Source: Bacillota bacterium | Lineage (GTDB): Bacteria > Bacillota > Limnochordia > JAAZLZ01 | Direction: 5' to 3' | Assembly: GCA_012521755.1 (NCBI GenBank) | Contig: JAAYLV010000119.1 | Span: forward strand, 1 to 60,498 | DNA: 60,498 nt | Shown: positions 33,976 to 43,301 of the stretch, in pieces | Layout of the letters: each line of letters begins with the position of its first letter | How positions within the stretch are numbered: position 1 is the first letter of the stretch | Program-made: the position numbers and the translations under genes | The notes under the pieces: model-generated | The model's database searches: none | Seen by the model: the letters and a program-made list of their open reading frames with translations, nothing else | What the model was told of the DNA's origin: nothing

Positions 33976-35263
33976 CGGCTCCCCGATTAGACTGGGCCTA
34001 GTTGCCGACGACTTAACAGGGTCAAACGATACGGGTGTCCAGTTCGCCAAGCAGGGACTGGACACCCTGGTCATCTTAGAATTGGCCGGGGCCGAAGCAG
34101 CCATCGCAGGAGCCGCCGAGTACGACGTGTTCGTCATCAACACCGACAGTCGCGCCGATGATCCGGCCACGGCCCGCAGCAAGGCCCGGCAAGGGGCGAG
34201 AATCCTCTTGGACGCCGGCATCGAGTACATCTATAAGAAAATCGACTCCACTTTGCGGGGCAACTTGGGAGCCGAGCTGGAAGGAGTAATGGACGCCGCG
34301 GGAGCGAAGGCGGCCTTCTTCATCCCCGCTCTGCCCGCTTTGGGCCGGACGACCGTCGGCGGCTTCCATCTAGTGCGGGGCGTTCCCGTCAGTCAAACGG
34401 AGATTGCCAAGGATCTGATCAGCCCCGTCAACGAGTCCCACATTCCCACCCTGCTGGCCGGCCAGTGCGAGCGCCCTGTCGGCCACATATCCTTGGGAAC
34501 GGTGCTAGGAGGGGTTGATGAGGTCAAGAAGGCCATCAAGGGCGGGATGGCGGCCGGCCAGACCGTCTTCGTGGTCGACGCGACAACAGAAGAGCATCTC
34601 CTCGTTGCCGCCCAGGCCATCGTCGATCTGGGCTTGGCGCGGGTGACCTGCGGCTCCGCGGGTTTTGCGGAGATTTTGCCCCGGGTCCTTGGACTCGGCA
34701 AGGAAAGGGCGCCGAAGGGACTGCCGGTACTGACGGTGGCCGGGACCCGCAGCCAGGTGACGGTGGAGCAGATCAAGGCTGCCGCCAGGAGAGATGGCGT
34801 GACCCTTGTCCTTGCCAAGGATGAAGCCTTCGGGGAGGAAAAGGCGAGGCAGCAGGAGATCGCCCGGCTGGTCGAGGAGGTCAGACGGGGCCTTCGTCAC
34901 GGAAGCGATGTGATCCTGGCCATGGCGGGAACGGTGCAAGGCAACGCCGCTGCACCCGCCGTTGACCCCGCTGAGCTCAGCCGCCTGATTGCCGCGGGGC
35001 TCGGGGAAGTTGCCGCCCAGATAGTCCTTGGCGGGCCGGCAATCAGCGGACTAATCCTAACTGGAGGAGACACGGCCCTGGCTGTGTGCCGCCGGCTCAA
35101 AGCTCCGGGTCTGTCCATCGGCGATGAAGTCCTGCCGGGGATCCCCTATAGTCGGCTCCTCAATGGGGAGGCTCCCGGAACCAAGGTAGTGACTAAGGCC
35201 GGGGCTTTCGGTGATCGGGAGGCCTTGATCGTGGCCATCGATTACTTAAAGAGTCTGGATTAG
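33938..35263 (+). CDS. Four-carbon acid-sugar kinase (DUF1537 family, DtnK/DenK-like)
   Basis: A 441-residue two-domain kinase. The N-terminal substrate domain has VADDLTGSNDTG at 22-33 and the KKIDSTLRGN block near 98. The C-terminal nucleotide domain has LILTGGDTA near 368 and GIPYSRLL. The family phosphorylates D-threonate, D- or L-erythronate and related acids. ATG 33938 has AGAGGAGG 9 bp upstream and overlaps the pdxA2 3' end by 38 bp, so translation is coupled. With pdxA2 and the TRAP system it forms a four-carbon acid-sugar pathway delivering DHAP. Confidence 0.93.
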   Translation: MLSSLPEAKRGRNGSPIRLGLVADDLTGSNDTGVQFAKQGLDTLVILELAGAEAAIAGAAEYDVFVINTDSRADDPATARSKARQGARILLDAGIEYIYKKIDSTLRGNLGAELEGVMDAAGAKAAFFIPALPALGRTTVGGFHLVRGVPVSQTEIAKDLISPVNESHIPTLLAGQCERPVGHISLGTVLGGVDEVKKAIKGGMAAGQTVFVVDATTEEHLLVAAQAIVDLGLARVTCGSAGFAEILPRVLGLGKERAPKGLPVLTVAGTRSQVTVEQIKAAARRDGVTLVLAKDEAFGEEKARQQEIARLVEEVRRGLRHGSDVILAMAGTVQGNAAAPAVDPAELSRLIAAGLGEVAAQIVLGGPAISGLILTGGDTALAVCRRLKAPGLSIGDEVLPGIPYSRLLNGEAPGTKVVTKAGAFGDREALIVAIDYLKSLD

Positions 35264-35276
35264 GGGAGGTATTGGC

Positions 35277-36029
35277 ATGGGATACAAGCTTGAAGGCAGC
35301 GTGGCGGTGGTCACTGGAGCCGGCCGGGGCATCGGCAAGGCGGTGGCCCTGGGGTTGGCCAAGAAGAAGGTCAAAGTGGTCATCGCCGATCTGCTGTTGG
35401 CAGAGGCCGAGAGAGTAGTCAAAGAGATCGAAGAGATGGGCGGCGAGGCTTTAGCCGTGAAGGTCGACGTTTCCCGGGAGGAAGATGTCAAAGCCATGGC
35501 CGAGAAGGTTCTAGAGAAGTTCGGCCGGGTAGACATTGTGGTCAACAACGCTGCGATCTGCCCCATCAGCCCCTTGGAAGACACGCCTGCGGAAGAATGG
35601 GACCGGGTGCTGGCGGTGAATATCAAGGGACCCTACCTGGTCATCAAGACCCTGCTGCCGGCGATGAAAAAACAGGGCGGGGGCCGCATCGTCAACATGG
35701 CCTCCGTTGCCGGCAAGATGGGGGCCATGGTGGCCGGACTCCATTACACCGCCTCCAAGGCCGGCATCATCGCGATGGGCAAAGTCCTGGCCCGCCACTG
35801 CGCTCCCTACGGCATCACCGTCAACACCGTCGCTCCGGGGCCAACGGCGACGGAGATGACCGCCGATTGGACGGAGGAGGAGATGGCCAGGCTAACCCAG
35901 AACATACCCCTGGGCCGCTACGGGACGATGGAGGAGATTGCCGCCGGTGTGCTGTATCTTGTCTCTGAAGAAGCCTCTTTTGTAACCGGCGAGTGCTTGG
36001 ATATCAACGGGGGATTGTGGATGGATTAG
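35277..36029 (+). CDS. Short-chain dehydrogenase/reductase (SDR) 3
   Basis: A 250-residue SDR with TGAGRGIG at 13-20, NNAA at 90-93 (Ala replacing Gly of NNAG), Ser143, and YTASK with Tyr157 and Lys161. It follows the DUF1537 kinase by 13 bp with GGGGAGG before ATG 35277. It may oxidise a sugar alcohol or epimeric acid into the kinase pathway. The substrate is not determined. Confidence 0.9.
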   Translation: MGYKLEGSVAVVTGAGRGIGKAVALGLAKKKVKVVIADLLLAEAERVVKEIEEMGGEALAVKVDVSREEDVKAMAEKVLEKFGRVDIVVNNAAICPISPLEDTPAEEWDRVLAVNIKGPYLVIKTLLPAMKKQGGGRIVNMASVAGKMGAMVAGLHYTASKAGIIAMGKVLARHCAPYGITVNTVAPGPTATEMTADWTEEEMARLTQNIPLGRYGTMEEIAAGVLYLVSEEASFVTGECLDINGGLWMD

Positions 36030-36046
36030 TAAAGGAGGCGTGAGCC

Positions 36047-37204
36047 GTGTTTGAGCCACAAACCTTCTATTTGCCGGTGCGGGTGATAACGGGCATCGGC
36101 TGTTGTGATTGTCTGCCCGAGGAGGTTGCCAAACTCGGCGCCCGGAAAGCCCTGCTGGTGACCGATAAGGGCGTCAGGGGCGCCGGGCTGACGGAAGCGA
36201 TCGAGGCCAGCTTGAAGGACTGCTGCGATGAGCTGTCTGTGTATGATGAGGTGCCCCCCGAGCCTACGGTCAGGGATGCCGACAAGCTGGGGGATCTAGC
36301 CCGGGAGCTGAGGCCCGATGTCATCGTTGGCGTTGGCGGCGGGTCTGTCCTGGACATGGCCAAGGGAGCCGGCGTGCTGGCTAATAATCCTGGTTCCATC
36401 AAAGACTACTTCGGCACCGGTTTAGTGAAAAACCCCTCGGTGCCGACGATTATGCTGCCCACCACCGCGGGCACGGGGAGCGAAGTCACCCCGAACGCCA
36501 TTTTCCTCGATGAGGAAGAGAAGCTGAAGGTGGGGGTAGTCAGCCCCTATAACTTTGCCCGGTTGGCCATCGTGGATGCCAAGCTGACCTTGTCGGCGCC
36601 GCCGCGCCTGACGGCAGCCACCGGGGTTGATGCTTTCACCCATGCCGTTGAGGCCTATACTTCCGTCAGGGCGTCGATCCACTCGGATTTGTTTGCCGCC
36701 GAGTCCATCCGGCGGATCGCCCGGAGTCTGCGGACGGCAGTGGCCAATCCAGGGGATTTGCAGGCCCGCTACGACATGGCCATCGGCAGCGTCTACGGGG
36801 GCATCGCGCTGAGCATGGCGGGGACCGGTGCAGTCCACGCCCTAGCCTATCCTTTGGGCGGCACCTACAGGATACCCCACGGCGTGTCCAACGCCTTGCT
36901 CCTGCCCTATGTGATGGAGTTCAATTATCTGGCCAACCTGGAGAAGTTCTGCAATGTGGCCCGGCTGATGGGCGAGCCGGTGGAGGGGCTTTCCCTGCGG
37001 GAAGGCGCCTGGAGGGCAGTGGAGGCCATCAAGGCTTTGGTCGAGGATGTGGGCATCCCCACCAGCCTGCGGGAATTTGGCATTGACCCGAGCACTGCCC
37101 CTGAACTGGCCGATGCCGCCTCCCAAGTCACGCGCCTTTTGGGCAATAACCCGCGGCGGATCTCCCGGGAGGAGATCCAGGCCATCTACGAGCGGGCCAT
37201 GTAG
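36047..37204 (+). CDS. Iron-containing alcohol dehydrogenase 2
   Basis: A 385-residue Fe-ADH with GGGSVLDMAKG at about 97-107 and metal ligands Asp195, His199, His264 and His278. A Cys-rich patch (CCDC at 19-22, CC at 59-60) is unusual for the family. It starts at GTG 36047 after AAAGGAGG and ends 12 bp before the E1-alpha gene. It probably reduces or oxidises a small aldehyde/alcohol in the same pathway. Confidence 0.92.
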   Translation: MFEPQTFYLPVRVITGIGCCDCLPEEVAKLGARKALLVTDKGVRGAGLTEAIEASLKDCCDELSVYDEVPPEPTVRDADKLGDLARELRPDVIVGVGGGSVLDMAKGAGVLANNPGSIKDYFGTGLVKNPSVPTIMLPTTAGTGSEVTPNAIFLDEEEKLKVGVVSPYNFARLAIVDAKLTLSAPPRLTAATGVDAFTHAVEAYTSVRASIHSDLFAAESIRRIARSLRTAVANPGDLQARYDMAIGSVYGGIALSMAGTGAVHALAYPLGGTYRIPHGVSNALLLPYVMEFNYLANLEKFCNVARLMGEPVEGLSLREGAWRAVEAIKALVEDVGIPTSLREFGIDPSTAPELADAASQVTRLLGNNPRRISREEIQAIYERAM

Positions 37205-37216
37205 GGAGGGGGAGCA

Positions 37217-38176
37217 ATGGAGCTTGCCAAGGACGCCCTGGTTGCCATGCTGCGGAGGATGCTGGCGATCCGCTACTTCGAGCAGAGCATCCTGAGGCTT
37301 TTCGAACAAGACCAGGTCCGGGGGGCAACCCACGTGTACCTGGGGGAAGAGGCTGTGGCCGTTGGCGTTTGTACTGCCCTCAGGCCCGATGATTACATCT
37401 CCAGCACCCATCGCGGCCATGGTCACTGCATCGCCAAGGGCGGCGATTTGAACAAGATGATGGCCGAGCTGTTAGGCAAGGCCACTGGCTATTGCAAGGG
37501 CAAGGGCGGCTCGATGCACATTGCCGACTTGGACCTGGGGATCCTTGGCGCCAACGGCATCGTCGGCAGCGGCATACCCATCGCTGTTGGCGCTGCCTTG
37601 GGCAGCACCATCCAAGGAGAGGACCGGGTGGCAGTAGCCTTTTTTGGCGACGGGGCGTCCAATACGGGGGCGTTCCACGAGGGGATCAACCTGGCCGCCG
37701 TTTGGAAGCTGCCGGTGGTGTTTGTCTGTGAGAACAATATGTATGCCGTTTCCACCTCCACCAGGGAGAGCCTGGCCATCGGTGGGGTTGTGGAGCGGGC
37801 TGCGGCCTACGGCATCCCCGGCGTCCAGGTGGACGGCAACGATGTGCTGCAGGTTTACGAAGCAGCCCGGGAGGCTGTAGCCAGGGCCAGGGAGGGGAAA
37901 GGGCCGACCTTGCTCGAGTGTCTTACCTACCGGTGGACGGGCCACACCGTCGGCGATCCCGGCCTTTACCGCAACAAGGAAGAAGTGGAAGCCTGGAAGC
38001 AGCAGGACCCCATCCTCCGCTTCCGGGATTATCTCATTGAGGCGGGGATTCTCACCCAGGAAGAGTACGATGCCATCGACGGCGAGGAAAAAGAGCGTCT
38101 GGAGCGGGCCATCGCGTTTGCCCAGGAGAGCCCTGAGCCATCGGTGGAAGCCCTTTTAGAGGATTTATACGCCTGA
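37217..38176 (+). CDS. 2-oxoacid/acetoin dehydrogenase E1 component, alpha subunit
   Basis: A 319-residue thiamine-diphosphate enzyme. The ThDP/Mg motif starts at GDGASNTG (144-151) and ends at ENN (172-174). GKGGSMHIAD near 95 and HRGHGH near 65 are typical of the AcoA/PdhA group, and the length fits acetoin dehydrogenase alpha. It oxidatively decarboxylates or cleaves a 2-oxoacid or acetoin-like substrate with the beta and E2 subunits encoded next. GGAGGGGG precedes ATG 37217. Confidence 0.93.
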   Translation: MELAKDALVAMLRRMLAIRYFEQSILRLFEQDQVRGATHVYLGEEAVAVGVCTALRPDDYISSTHRGHGHCIAKGGDLNKMMAELLGKATGYCKGKGGSMHIADLDLGILGANGIVGSGIPIAVGAALGSTIQGEDRVAVAFFGDGASNTGAFHEGINLAAVWKLPVVFVCENNMYAVSTSTRESLAIGGVVERAAAYGIPGVQVDGNDVLQVYEAAREAVARAREGKGPTLLECLTYRWTGHTVGDPGLYRNKEEVEAWKQQDPILRFRDYLIEAGILTQEEYDAIDGEEKERLERAIAFAQESPEPSVEALLEDLYA

Positions 38177-38206
38177 GGGCTTGGGAAGGAGAAAGGTGGG
38201 AACACT

Positions 38207-39181
38207 GTGAGGGAGATAACTTATGCTCAGGCGTTGAATGAAGCCCTCCGGGAGGAAATGGAGCGGGATCCCCACGTATTCATCCTCGGTGAAGACGTGG
38301 GCCGCCATGGCGGGGTTTTCACCGTGACGAAAGGTCTGATCGACCAGTTCGGGGGCGAGCGGGTGCGCAACACCCCCATCTCCGAGTGCGCCATCGTGGG
38401 CGCGGCCCTCGGGGCTGCGGTGGTGGGCTGCCGGCCTGTCGCTGAGATTATGTACGTGGACTTTATGACCATCGCCATGGAGATGATTGTCAACCAGGCG
38501 GCGAAAATCCGCTACATGTTCGGCGGCAAGGCGAAGGTGCCGATGGTGGTGCGGACCCAAGGGGGAGGGGGACGGGGGAATGCTGCCCAGCATTCTCAGA
38601 GCTTGGAGGCCTGGTTCGTCCACGTCCCCGGGCTGAAGGTAGTCATGCCCGCAACGCCCTACGATGCCAAGGGTCTGCTCAAGTCGGCGATCCGGGATGA
38701 TAATCCGGTTATCTTCCTGGAAAACAAGAACCTCTACTTTCGCAAAGGACCGGTGCCGGAAGGGGAGTATACCATCCCCCTGGGCGTGGCCGACATCAAA
38801 CGGCCAGGTTCTGATGTAACCGTGGTTGCTACCTCCCGCATGGTGGGCGAAGCCTTGGCGGCGGCGGAGGTTCTGGCCGAGTCGGGGATTGACGTTGAAG
38901 TCATCGATCCCCGGACCCTCGCTCCCTTAGATATGGGTACCATTATCGCTTCAGTTAAAAAGACCCATCGGGCCGTCATCGTCCACGAAGCTTGCACTAC
39001 CTGCGGCATCGGGGCCGAGATCGGCATGCGCATCATGGAAGAAGCCTTTGACTACTTGGATGCACCGGTCAAGAGGGTGGCTGCGGTAGATGTGCCTGTG
39101 CCCTACAACCGCATCCTGGAGGACGCCGCCCTGCCCAACGTGGAAGACATCATCAGGGGAGTGCGGGAAGTACTCGCTTAA
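38207..39181 (+). CDS. 2-oxoacid/acetoin dehydrogenase E1 component, beta subunit
   Basis: A 324-residue transketolase-like pyrimidine-binding and C-terminal subunit. [11 protein letters not shown] lies near 25, [16 protein letters not shown] near 63, and [10 protein letters not shown] near 233. It pairs with E1-alpha to form the heterotetramer. It starts at GTG 38207 with GGAGAAAGG about 9 bp upstream and precedes the E2 gene by 30 bp. Confidence 0.93.
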   Translation: MREITYAQALNEALREEMERDPHVFILGEDVGRHGGVFTVTKGLIDQFGGERVRNTPISECAIVGAALGAAVVGCRPVAEIMYVDFMTIAMEMIVNQAAKIRYMFGGKAKVPMVVRTQGGGGRGNAAQHSQSLEAWFVHVPGLKVVMPATPYDAKGLLKSAIRDDNPVIFLENKNLYFRKGPVPEGEYTIPLGVADIKRPGSDVTVVATSRMVGEALAAAEVLAESGIDVEVIDPRTLAPLDMGTIIASVKKTHRAVIVHEACTTCGIGAEIGMRIMEEAFDYLDAPVKRVAAVDVPVPYNRILEDAALPNVEDIIRGVREVLA

Positions 39182-39211
39182 TTATGCAGTCAGTGAAGGA
39201 GGAGAACAGTC

Positions 39212-40429
39212 TTGGCAACGGAAGTTGTGATGCCTAAACTTGGCCTGACGATGGAGGAGGGGAGCATTAATAAATGGCTTAAAAATGAAGGGGATCCGGT
39301 CCAGGAAGGCGAGCCCCTGATGGAGGTCATGACGGACAAGGCCGCGGTGGAAGTAGAGTCTCCGGCCAGCGGCGTCTTGCGAAAGATCATTGTGCCCGAA
39401 GGGGAGACGGTGCCCCTGGCCACGGTCATCGCGGTCATTACCGGTCCTGATGAACCCTTGCCGGCCAAGTATGCCCAGGCTCCGGCGAAGGAAGCGGAGC
39501 CGCAAGCGGCTGCCCCTGCGGCGGCGGCAGAACCGAAGGCTCCCGTTCGCAGGAGCGGGGAGCGGATCAAGGCTTCTCCGGCGGCCAAACGGGTGGCCCG
39601 GGAGCAGGGCCTCAGCGAAGAAGAACTGGGCCAGGTGCCTGGCACCGGTCCGGGCGGTAGGATCACCGAGAAGGACGTCTTGGACTATGTTGCGGCCAAA
39701 GCGGCCAAGCCCGCCGAGGTCCCGGCCGCCGCGCCCGCTGCCGAGGATGTCGTGGTGCCCGTCAAGGGCATCCGCAAGGTCATGGCGGAGCGGATGGTGG
39801 AAAGCGTCAAGACCGCTCCCCAGTTCTCCATCGCCATGGAAGTGGACATGACCGAGGCGGCAGCCCTGCGGACCAGGCTGGTCGCGGATGAAGAGCTCCT
39901 TGGCGTGCGCATCTCCTACACCGACATCCTGGCCTTCATGGTGGGGCGGGCCTTGGAGGAGCATCCCCAGGTCAATGCCCGCTGGGAGGGGGATCAGATC
40001 CGGCAGCTGGGCGAGATCAACGTAGGCATCGCCGTCGGGGCTGACATAGGTCTGGTAGTGCCCGTGGTGAAGGCCATCAACCGGAAGCGCCTGGTGGATG
40101 TGGCCAAGGAAATCAAAGAGCTGTCCAAGAAGGCCCAGGCGGGCAAGCTTTCTCCCGATGATCTTCAGGGGGGAACCTTCACTATCTCCAACCTGGGGAT
40201 GTTTGGCGTCGACCGCTTCACGGCCATCATCAATCCGCCGGAAAGCGCTATCTTGGCCGTTGGCCGGATCAAAGAGCAGCCGATGGTAGTCAATGGGGAG
40301 ATCGTCATCCGGCCCACCATGTGGATCACCTTGACTGGGGACCACCGGGTCTTGGACGGCGTGCAGGCCGCCAAGTTCCTCGCACGGGTTAAGGAGCTCC
40401 TGGAGAATCCCCTGCTTGCCCTCGCTTAG
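39212..40429 (+). CDS. Dihydrolipoamide acyltransferase (E2) of a 2-oxoacid/acetoin dehydrogenase complex
   Basis: A 405-residue protein. The N-terminal lipoyl domain has Lys43 in MTDKAAVE. An Ala/Pro-rich linker covers about 85-112, the peripheral subunit-binding domain 113-152, and the catalytic acyltransferase domain follows with GDHRVLDG near 380. One lipoyl domain only. It starts at TTG 39212 with AAGGAGGAG upstream. The complex needs a dihydrolipoamide dehydrogenase (E3), which is not in this window and must be shared from elsewhere. Confidence 0.94.
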   Translation: MATEVVMPKLGLTMEEGSINKWLKNEGDPVQEGEPLMEVMTDKAAVEVESPASGVLRKIIVPEGETVPLATVIAVITGPDEPLPAKYAQAPAKEAEPQAAAPAAAAEPKAPVRRSGERIKASPAAKRVAREQGLSEEELGQVPGTGPGGRITEKDVLDYVAAKAAKPAEVPAAAPAAEDVVVPVKGIRKVMAERMVESVKTAPQFSIAMEVDMTEAAALRTRLVADEELLGVRISYTDILAFMVGRALEEHPQVNARWEGDQIRQLGEINVGIAVGADIGLVVPVVKAINRKRLVDVAKEIKELSKKAQAGKLSPDDLQGGTFTISNLGMFGVDRFTAIINPPESAILAVGRIKEQPMVVNGEIVIRPTMWITLTGDHRVLDGVQAAKFLARVKELLENPLLALA

Positions 40430-40456
40430 GATTGCGATAAATAGGAGGTGGAAGGA

Positions 40457-41278
40457 ATGGCCGACCCGAAATTAGTTGCCGAGCTGGAAGAGAAGGCCAA
40501 GATGATTCGGCGGAACATCGTGGAGATGATTGGGGATACCCGCCGGGGTCATCTCGGCGGCTCCTTGTCCATCGCGGATATAGTCGCTGTCCTTTATTAT
40601 CACACCATGCGCCTTCGCCCCGGGGACCCAAGTTGGGAGGACCGGGACCGGTTTTTGCTGAGCAAAGGCCACGCCGCCTTGGCCCAGTATGCCGCCTTGA
40701 TCGACCTGGGGTACATTCCCAAAGAAGAGCTGTATAAACTCAAAGATCTAGGCTCGATGACCCAGGGGCACCCCGATATGCGGAAGACCCCCGGCATCGA
40801 AGCCGGCACTGGCTCCCTCGGCCAGGGACTGTCCGTTGCGGTGGGCATGGCCTTGGGGCTGCGCCTGGCCGGGAAAGACAGCAAGGTTTATGTCATCGTC
40901 GGCGACGGCGAACTCAATGAAGGCCAGATTTGGGAAGCCGCGATGGCGGCGGCCCACTATGAAGTGGACAATTTGGTGGCCTTCCTCGACTACAACGGTC
41001 TGCAGGCCACCGGGTGCTGTGCAGAGACAATGCGCACGGAGCCGCTCCCGGAGAAGTGGGCGGCTTTCGGCTGGCATGTGATCAATATCGATGGCCATGA
41101 TATCGGGCAAATCCTGGACGCCTTGGATGAGGCCGCGGCGGTGCGGGAGAAGCCGGTGATGATCGTTGCCAAGACCGTCAAAGGCAAGGGAGTCTCCTTT
41201 GCGGAGAATGTGGCGGGCTTCCACCATGGCGAGATGACCACCGAACAATACAAACAGGCGCTGGCGGAATTGGCCTAG
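40457..41278 (+). CDS. Split transketolase, N-terminal (ThDP-binding) subunit, pair 1
   Basis: A 273-residue subunit with GHLGGSLSIADIV near 31, GDGELNEGQIWE near 150 and KGKGVSF near 241. It corresponds to the ThDP-diphosphate-binding half of transketolase. ATG 40457 is used because GGAGGTGGAAGG is just upstream. It pairs with the following C-terminal subunit to move a two-carbon ketol unit between sugars. A second, distinct pair lies at 43302-45067. Confidence 0.93.
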   Translation: MADPKLVAELEEKAKMIRRNIVEMIGDTRRGHLGGSLSIADIVAVLYYHTMRLRPGDPSWEDRDRFLLSKGHAALAQYAALIDLGYIPKEELYKLKDLGSMTQGHPDMRKTPGIEAGTGSLGQGLSVAVGMALGLRLAGKDSKVYVIVGDGELNEGQIWEAAMAAAHYEVDNLVAFLDYNGLQATGCCAETMRTEPLPEKWAAFGWHVINIDGHDIGQILDALDEAAAVREKPVMIVAKTVKGKGVSFAENVAGFHHGEMTTEQYKQALAELA

Positions 41279-41293
41279 AAGGGGGTGCAGTCT

Positions 41294-42235
41294 GTGGCAG
41301 GTAAACTGGAAATGCGGGAGTGTTATGGCCAGGCTTTGGTCGAGGCCGGCCGGGAGAATGAGAGGATTGTGCTGCTGGAGGCGGACCTGCGCAAATCCAC
41401 CATGGGTGAACTATTCCGCCAGGAATTCCCCGAACGCCTCTTCGAAGTGGGGATCGCCGAGCAAAACATGATCGGCATGGCCGCTGGCTTTGCCCTGACG
41501 GGGTGGATCGCGGTGGCCAGTTCCTTCGCGGTGTTTGCCTCGGGGCGCGCCTTTGAGCAAATCCGCCAATCGGTTGCCCTACCCCGGTTGAACGTGAAGA
41601 TCGGGGGCTCCAGTGCGGGCTTGACCGATACGGGGGATGGAGCCACCCACCAGAGCATCGCGGACCTGGCCATCATGCGGGCCCTGCCCAACATGACGGT
41701 GCTCAGTCCGGCCGACGGCATCGAAATGAAGGGGGCGGTGAAGGCCATGCTGGAGGTCGACGGACCTGTCTACATCCGCGTCGGCCGCATCGCTGCACCG
41801 ACCCTCTATGATGAGGACTACAAGTTCGAACTGGGCAAGATCGTGGTCATGAGGCCGGGGAAAGACGTGACCCTGGCGGCCACGGGAACGATGGTCCACG
41901 TGGCATTGGAGGCGGCGGAGCTGCTGGCCAAAGACGGCATCGACGCACGGGTGCTCAACGTGCATACCATCAAACCCCTAGATGAAGAAGCGATCCTCGC
42001 GGCGGCCCGGGAGACGGCAGGGATTGTCACCGTCGAAGAGCACAACATCATCGGCGGGCTGGGCAGCGCCGTGGCGGAAGTCGTGAGCGCCGCCGGCGGC
42101 GGGCCGGTAGTGCGGGTGGGCGTCGAGGATGTCTTCGGACAGTCGGCCAACAGCTACGAGGAGCTCCTTGCAGCCTATGGCTTGACTCCCGCGAACGTCC
42201 GGGCGAAGGCCCAGTCGCTGTTACAAAGAGCATAG
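41294..42235 (+). CDS. Split transketolase, C-terminal subunit, pair 1
   Basis: About 313 residues, comprising the pyrimidine-binding domain with catalytic Glu in VGIAEQNMIGMAAG near 57, and the C-terminal domain with HTIKPLD near 223. GTG 41294 is chosen because AAGGGGG lies 8 bp upstream; GTG 41285 is possible. It ends 12 bp before the Zn-ADH gene. The GDGATHQSIADLAIMRALPNM block is the usual substrate-site loop. Confidence 0.92.
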   Translation: MAGKLEMRECYGQALVEAGRENERIVLLEADLRKSTMGELFRQEFPERLFEVGIAEQNMIGMAAGFALTGWIAVASSFAVFASGRAFEQIRQSVALPRLNVKIGGSSAGLTDTGDGATHQSIADLAIMRALPNMTVLSPADGIEMKGAVKAMLEVDGPVYIRVGRIAAPTLYDEDYKFELGKIVVMRPGKDVTLAATGTMVHVALEAAELLAKDGIDARVLNVHTIKPLDEEAILAAARETAGIVTVEEHNIIGGLGSAVAEVVSAAGGGPVVRVGVEDVFGQSANSYEELLAAYGLTPANVRAKAQSLLQRA

Positions 42236-42247
42236 AGGTGAGTTGTG

Positions 42248-43285
42248 ATGAAAGCGTTGGTTAAGTACGCCACCGGCGTTGGCAACATGGAGATCCGGGA
42301 GGTTCCCGAGCCATCCCCCGGTTTTGGCGAGGTCAAGATCGAGGTCAAAGCCACCGGCATTTGTGGTTCGGACCTGCACACCTATCATGGCAATATCGGC
42401 ATCCCCATGAAGCTCCCCGTGGTGACGGGGCACGAGTTCGCCGGGGTAGTCGTCGAGGTGGGAGAAGGCGTCGAGGGCATCGAAGTAGGGGAGCGGGTGA
42501 CCGCGGAGACAACCTTTTCTACCTGCGGACGCTGCATCCACTGTCTGACGGGCTCTTACAACCTGTGCTTGCAGCGGCGGGGGATCGGTTACTGGCTCAA
42601 CGGGGCCTTTGCCAAATACACGGTGGTGCCCGCGATCAGGGTGCACAAGCTGCCCGACAATGTGGACTTCATCGGCGGGGCCCTATCGGAGCCCTTGGCC
42701 TGCGTCGTCCACGGTGCGATGGAGCTTACCGGAGTGAGTGCCGGGGATGTGGTCCTGGTGACCGGGCCGGGCGCTATCGGCCTGTTGACTATGCAGGTGG
42801 CCAAGGCCGAGGGCGGCCTGGTGGTGGCCGCGGGCACGGGCGTCGATGAGCACCGCTTGGAAGTGGCCAAGAGCCTCGGGGCGGATTATGTGATGAATGT
42901 TGAAGAAGACGACGTGGAGGGACTCATCAAAGATCTGACCAAAGGTCGAGGGGCCGACGTGGTGCTGGAGTGTTCCGGCGCGGCCAGCGGGGCGCGGCTT
43001 TGCCTGCAACTGGTGCGGCGGGGAGGCAAGTACGGCCAGATCGGTTTGTTTGGCAAACCCATTGAGATCGACTTTGAGCAGATCTGCTACAAGGAAGTCA
43101 AAGTCTCCGGCTCCTTCAGCCAAAAGTGGAGCGCTTGGGACCGGGGCATGCGCCTGTTGGAGCGGGGTCTTGTGCAAACCAGGCCCCTGGTCAGCCACGT
43201 ATTGCCCCTGACCGAGTGGGAGGAAGCTTTCCGGATGTTCGAGGCTAAAGAAGGGCTGAAGCTGGTTCTCCAGCCGGTGGACTAA
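42248..43285 (+). CDS. Zinc-dependent medium-chain alcohol dehydrogenase 3
   Basis: A 345-residue Zn-ADH with catalytic Cys39, His62-Glu63, structural Cys 93, 96, 99 and 107, and a GPGAIG nucleotide motif near 175 in place of GxGxxG. It lies exactly between the two split transketolase pairs. It is most like sorbitol/galactitol/ribitol-type dehydrogenases, so it may produce the keto-sugar used by the transketolases (inference). ATG 42248 follows GAGGTGA. Confidence 0.9.
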   Translation: MKALVKYATGVGNMEIREVPEPSPGFGEVKIEVKATGICGSDLHTYHGNIGIPMKLPVVTGHEFAGVVVEVGEGVEGIEVGERVTAETTFSTCGRCIHCLTGSYNLCLQRRGIGYWLNGAFAKYTVVPAIRVHKLPDNVDFIGGALSEPLACVVHGAMELTGVSAGDVVLVTGPGAIGLLTMQVAKAEGGLVVAAGTGVDEHRLEVAKSLGADYVMNVEEDDVEGLIKDLTKGRGADVVLECSGAASGARLCLQLVRRGGKYGQIGLFGKPIEIDFEQICYKEVKVSGSFSQKWSAWDRGMRLLERGLVQTRPLVSHVLPLTEWEEAFRMFEAKEGLKLVLQPVD

Positions 43286-43301
43286 GAGGAGGGATTGCCG
43301 A

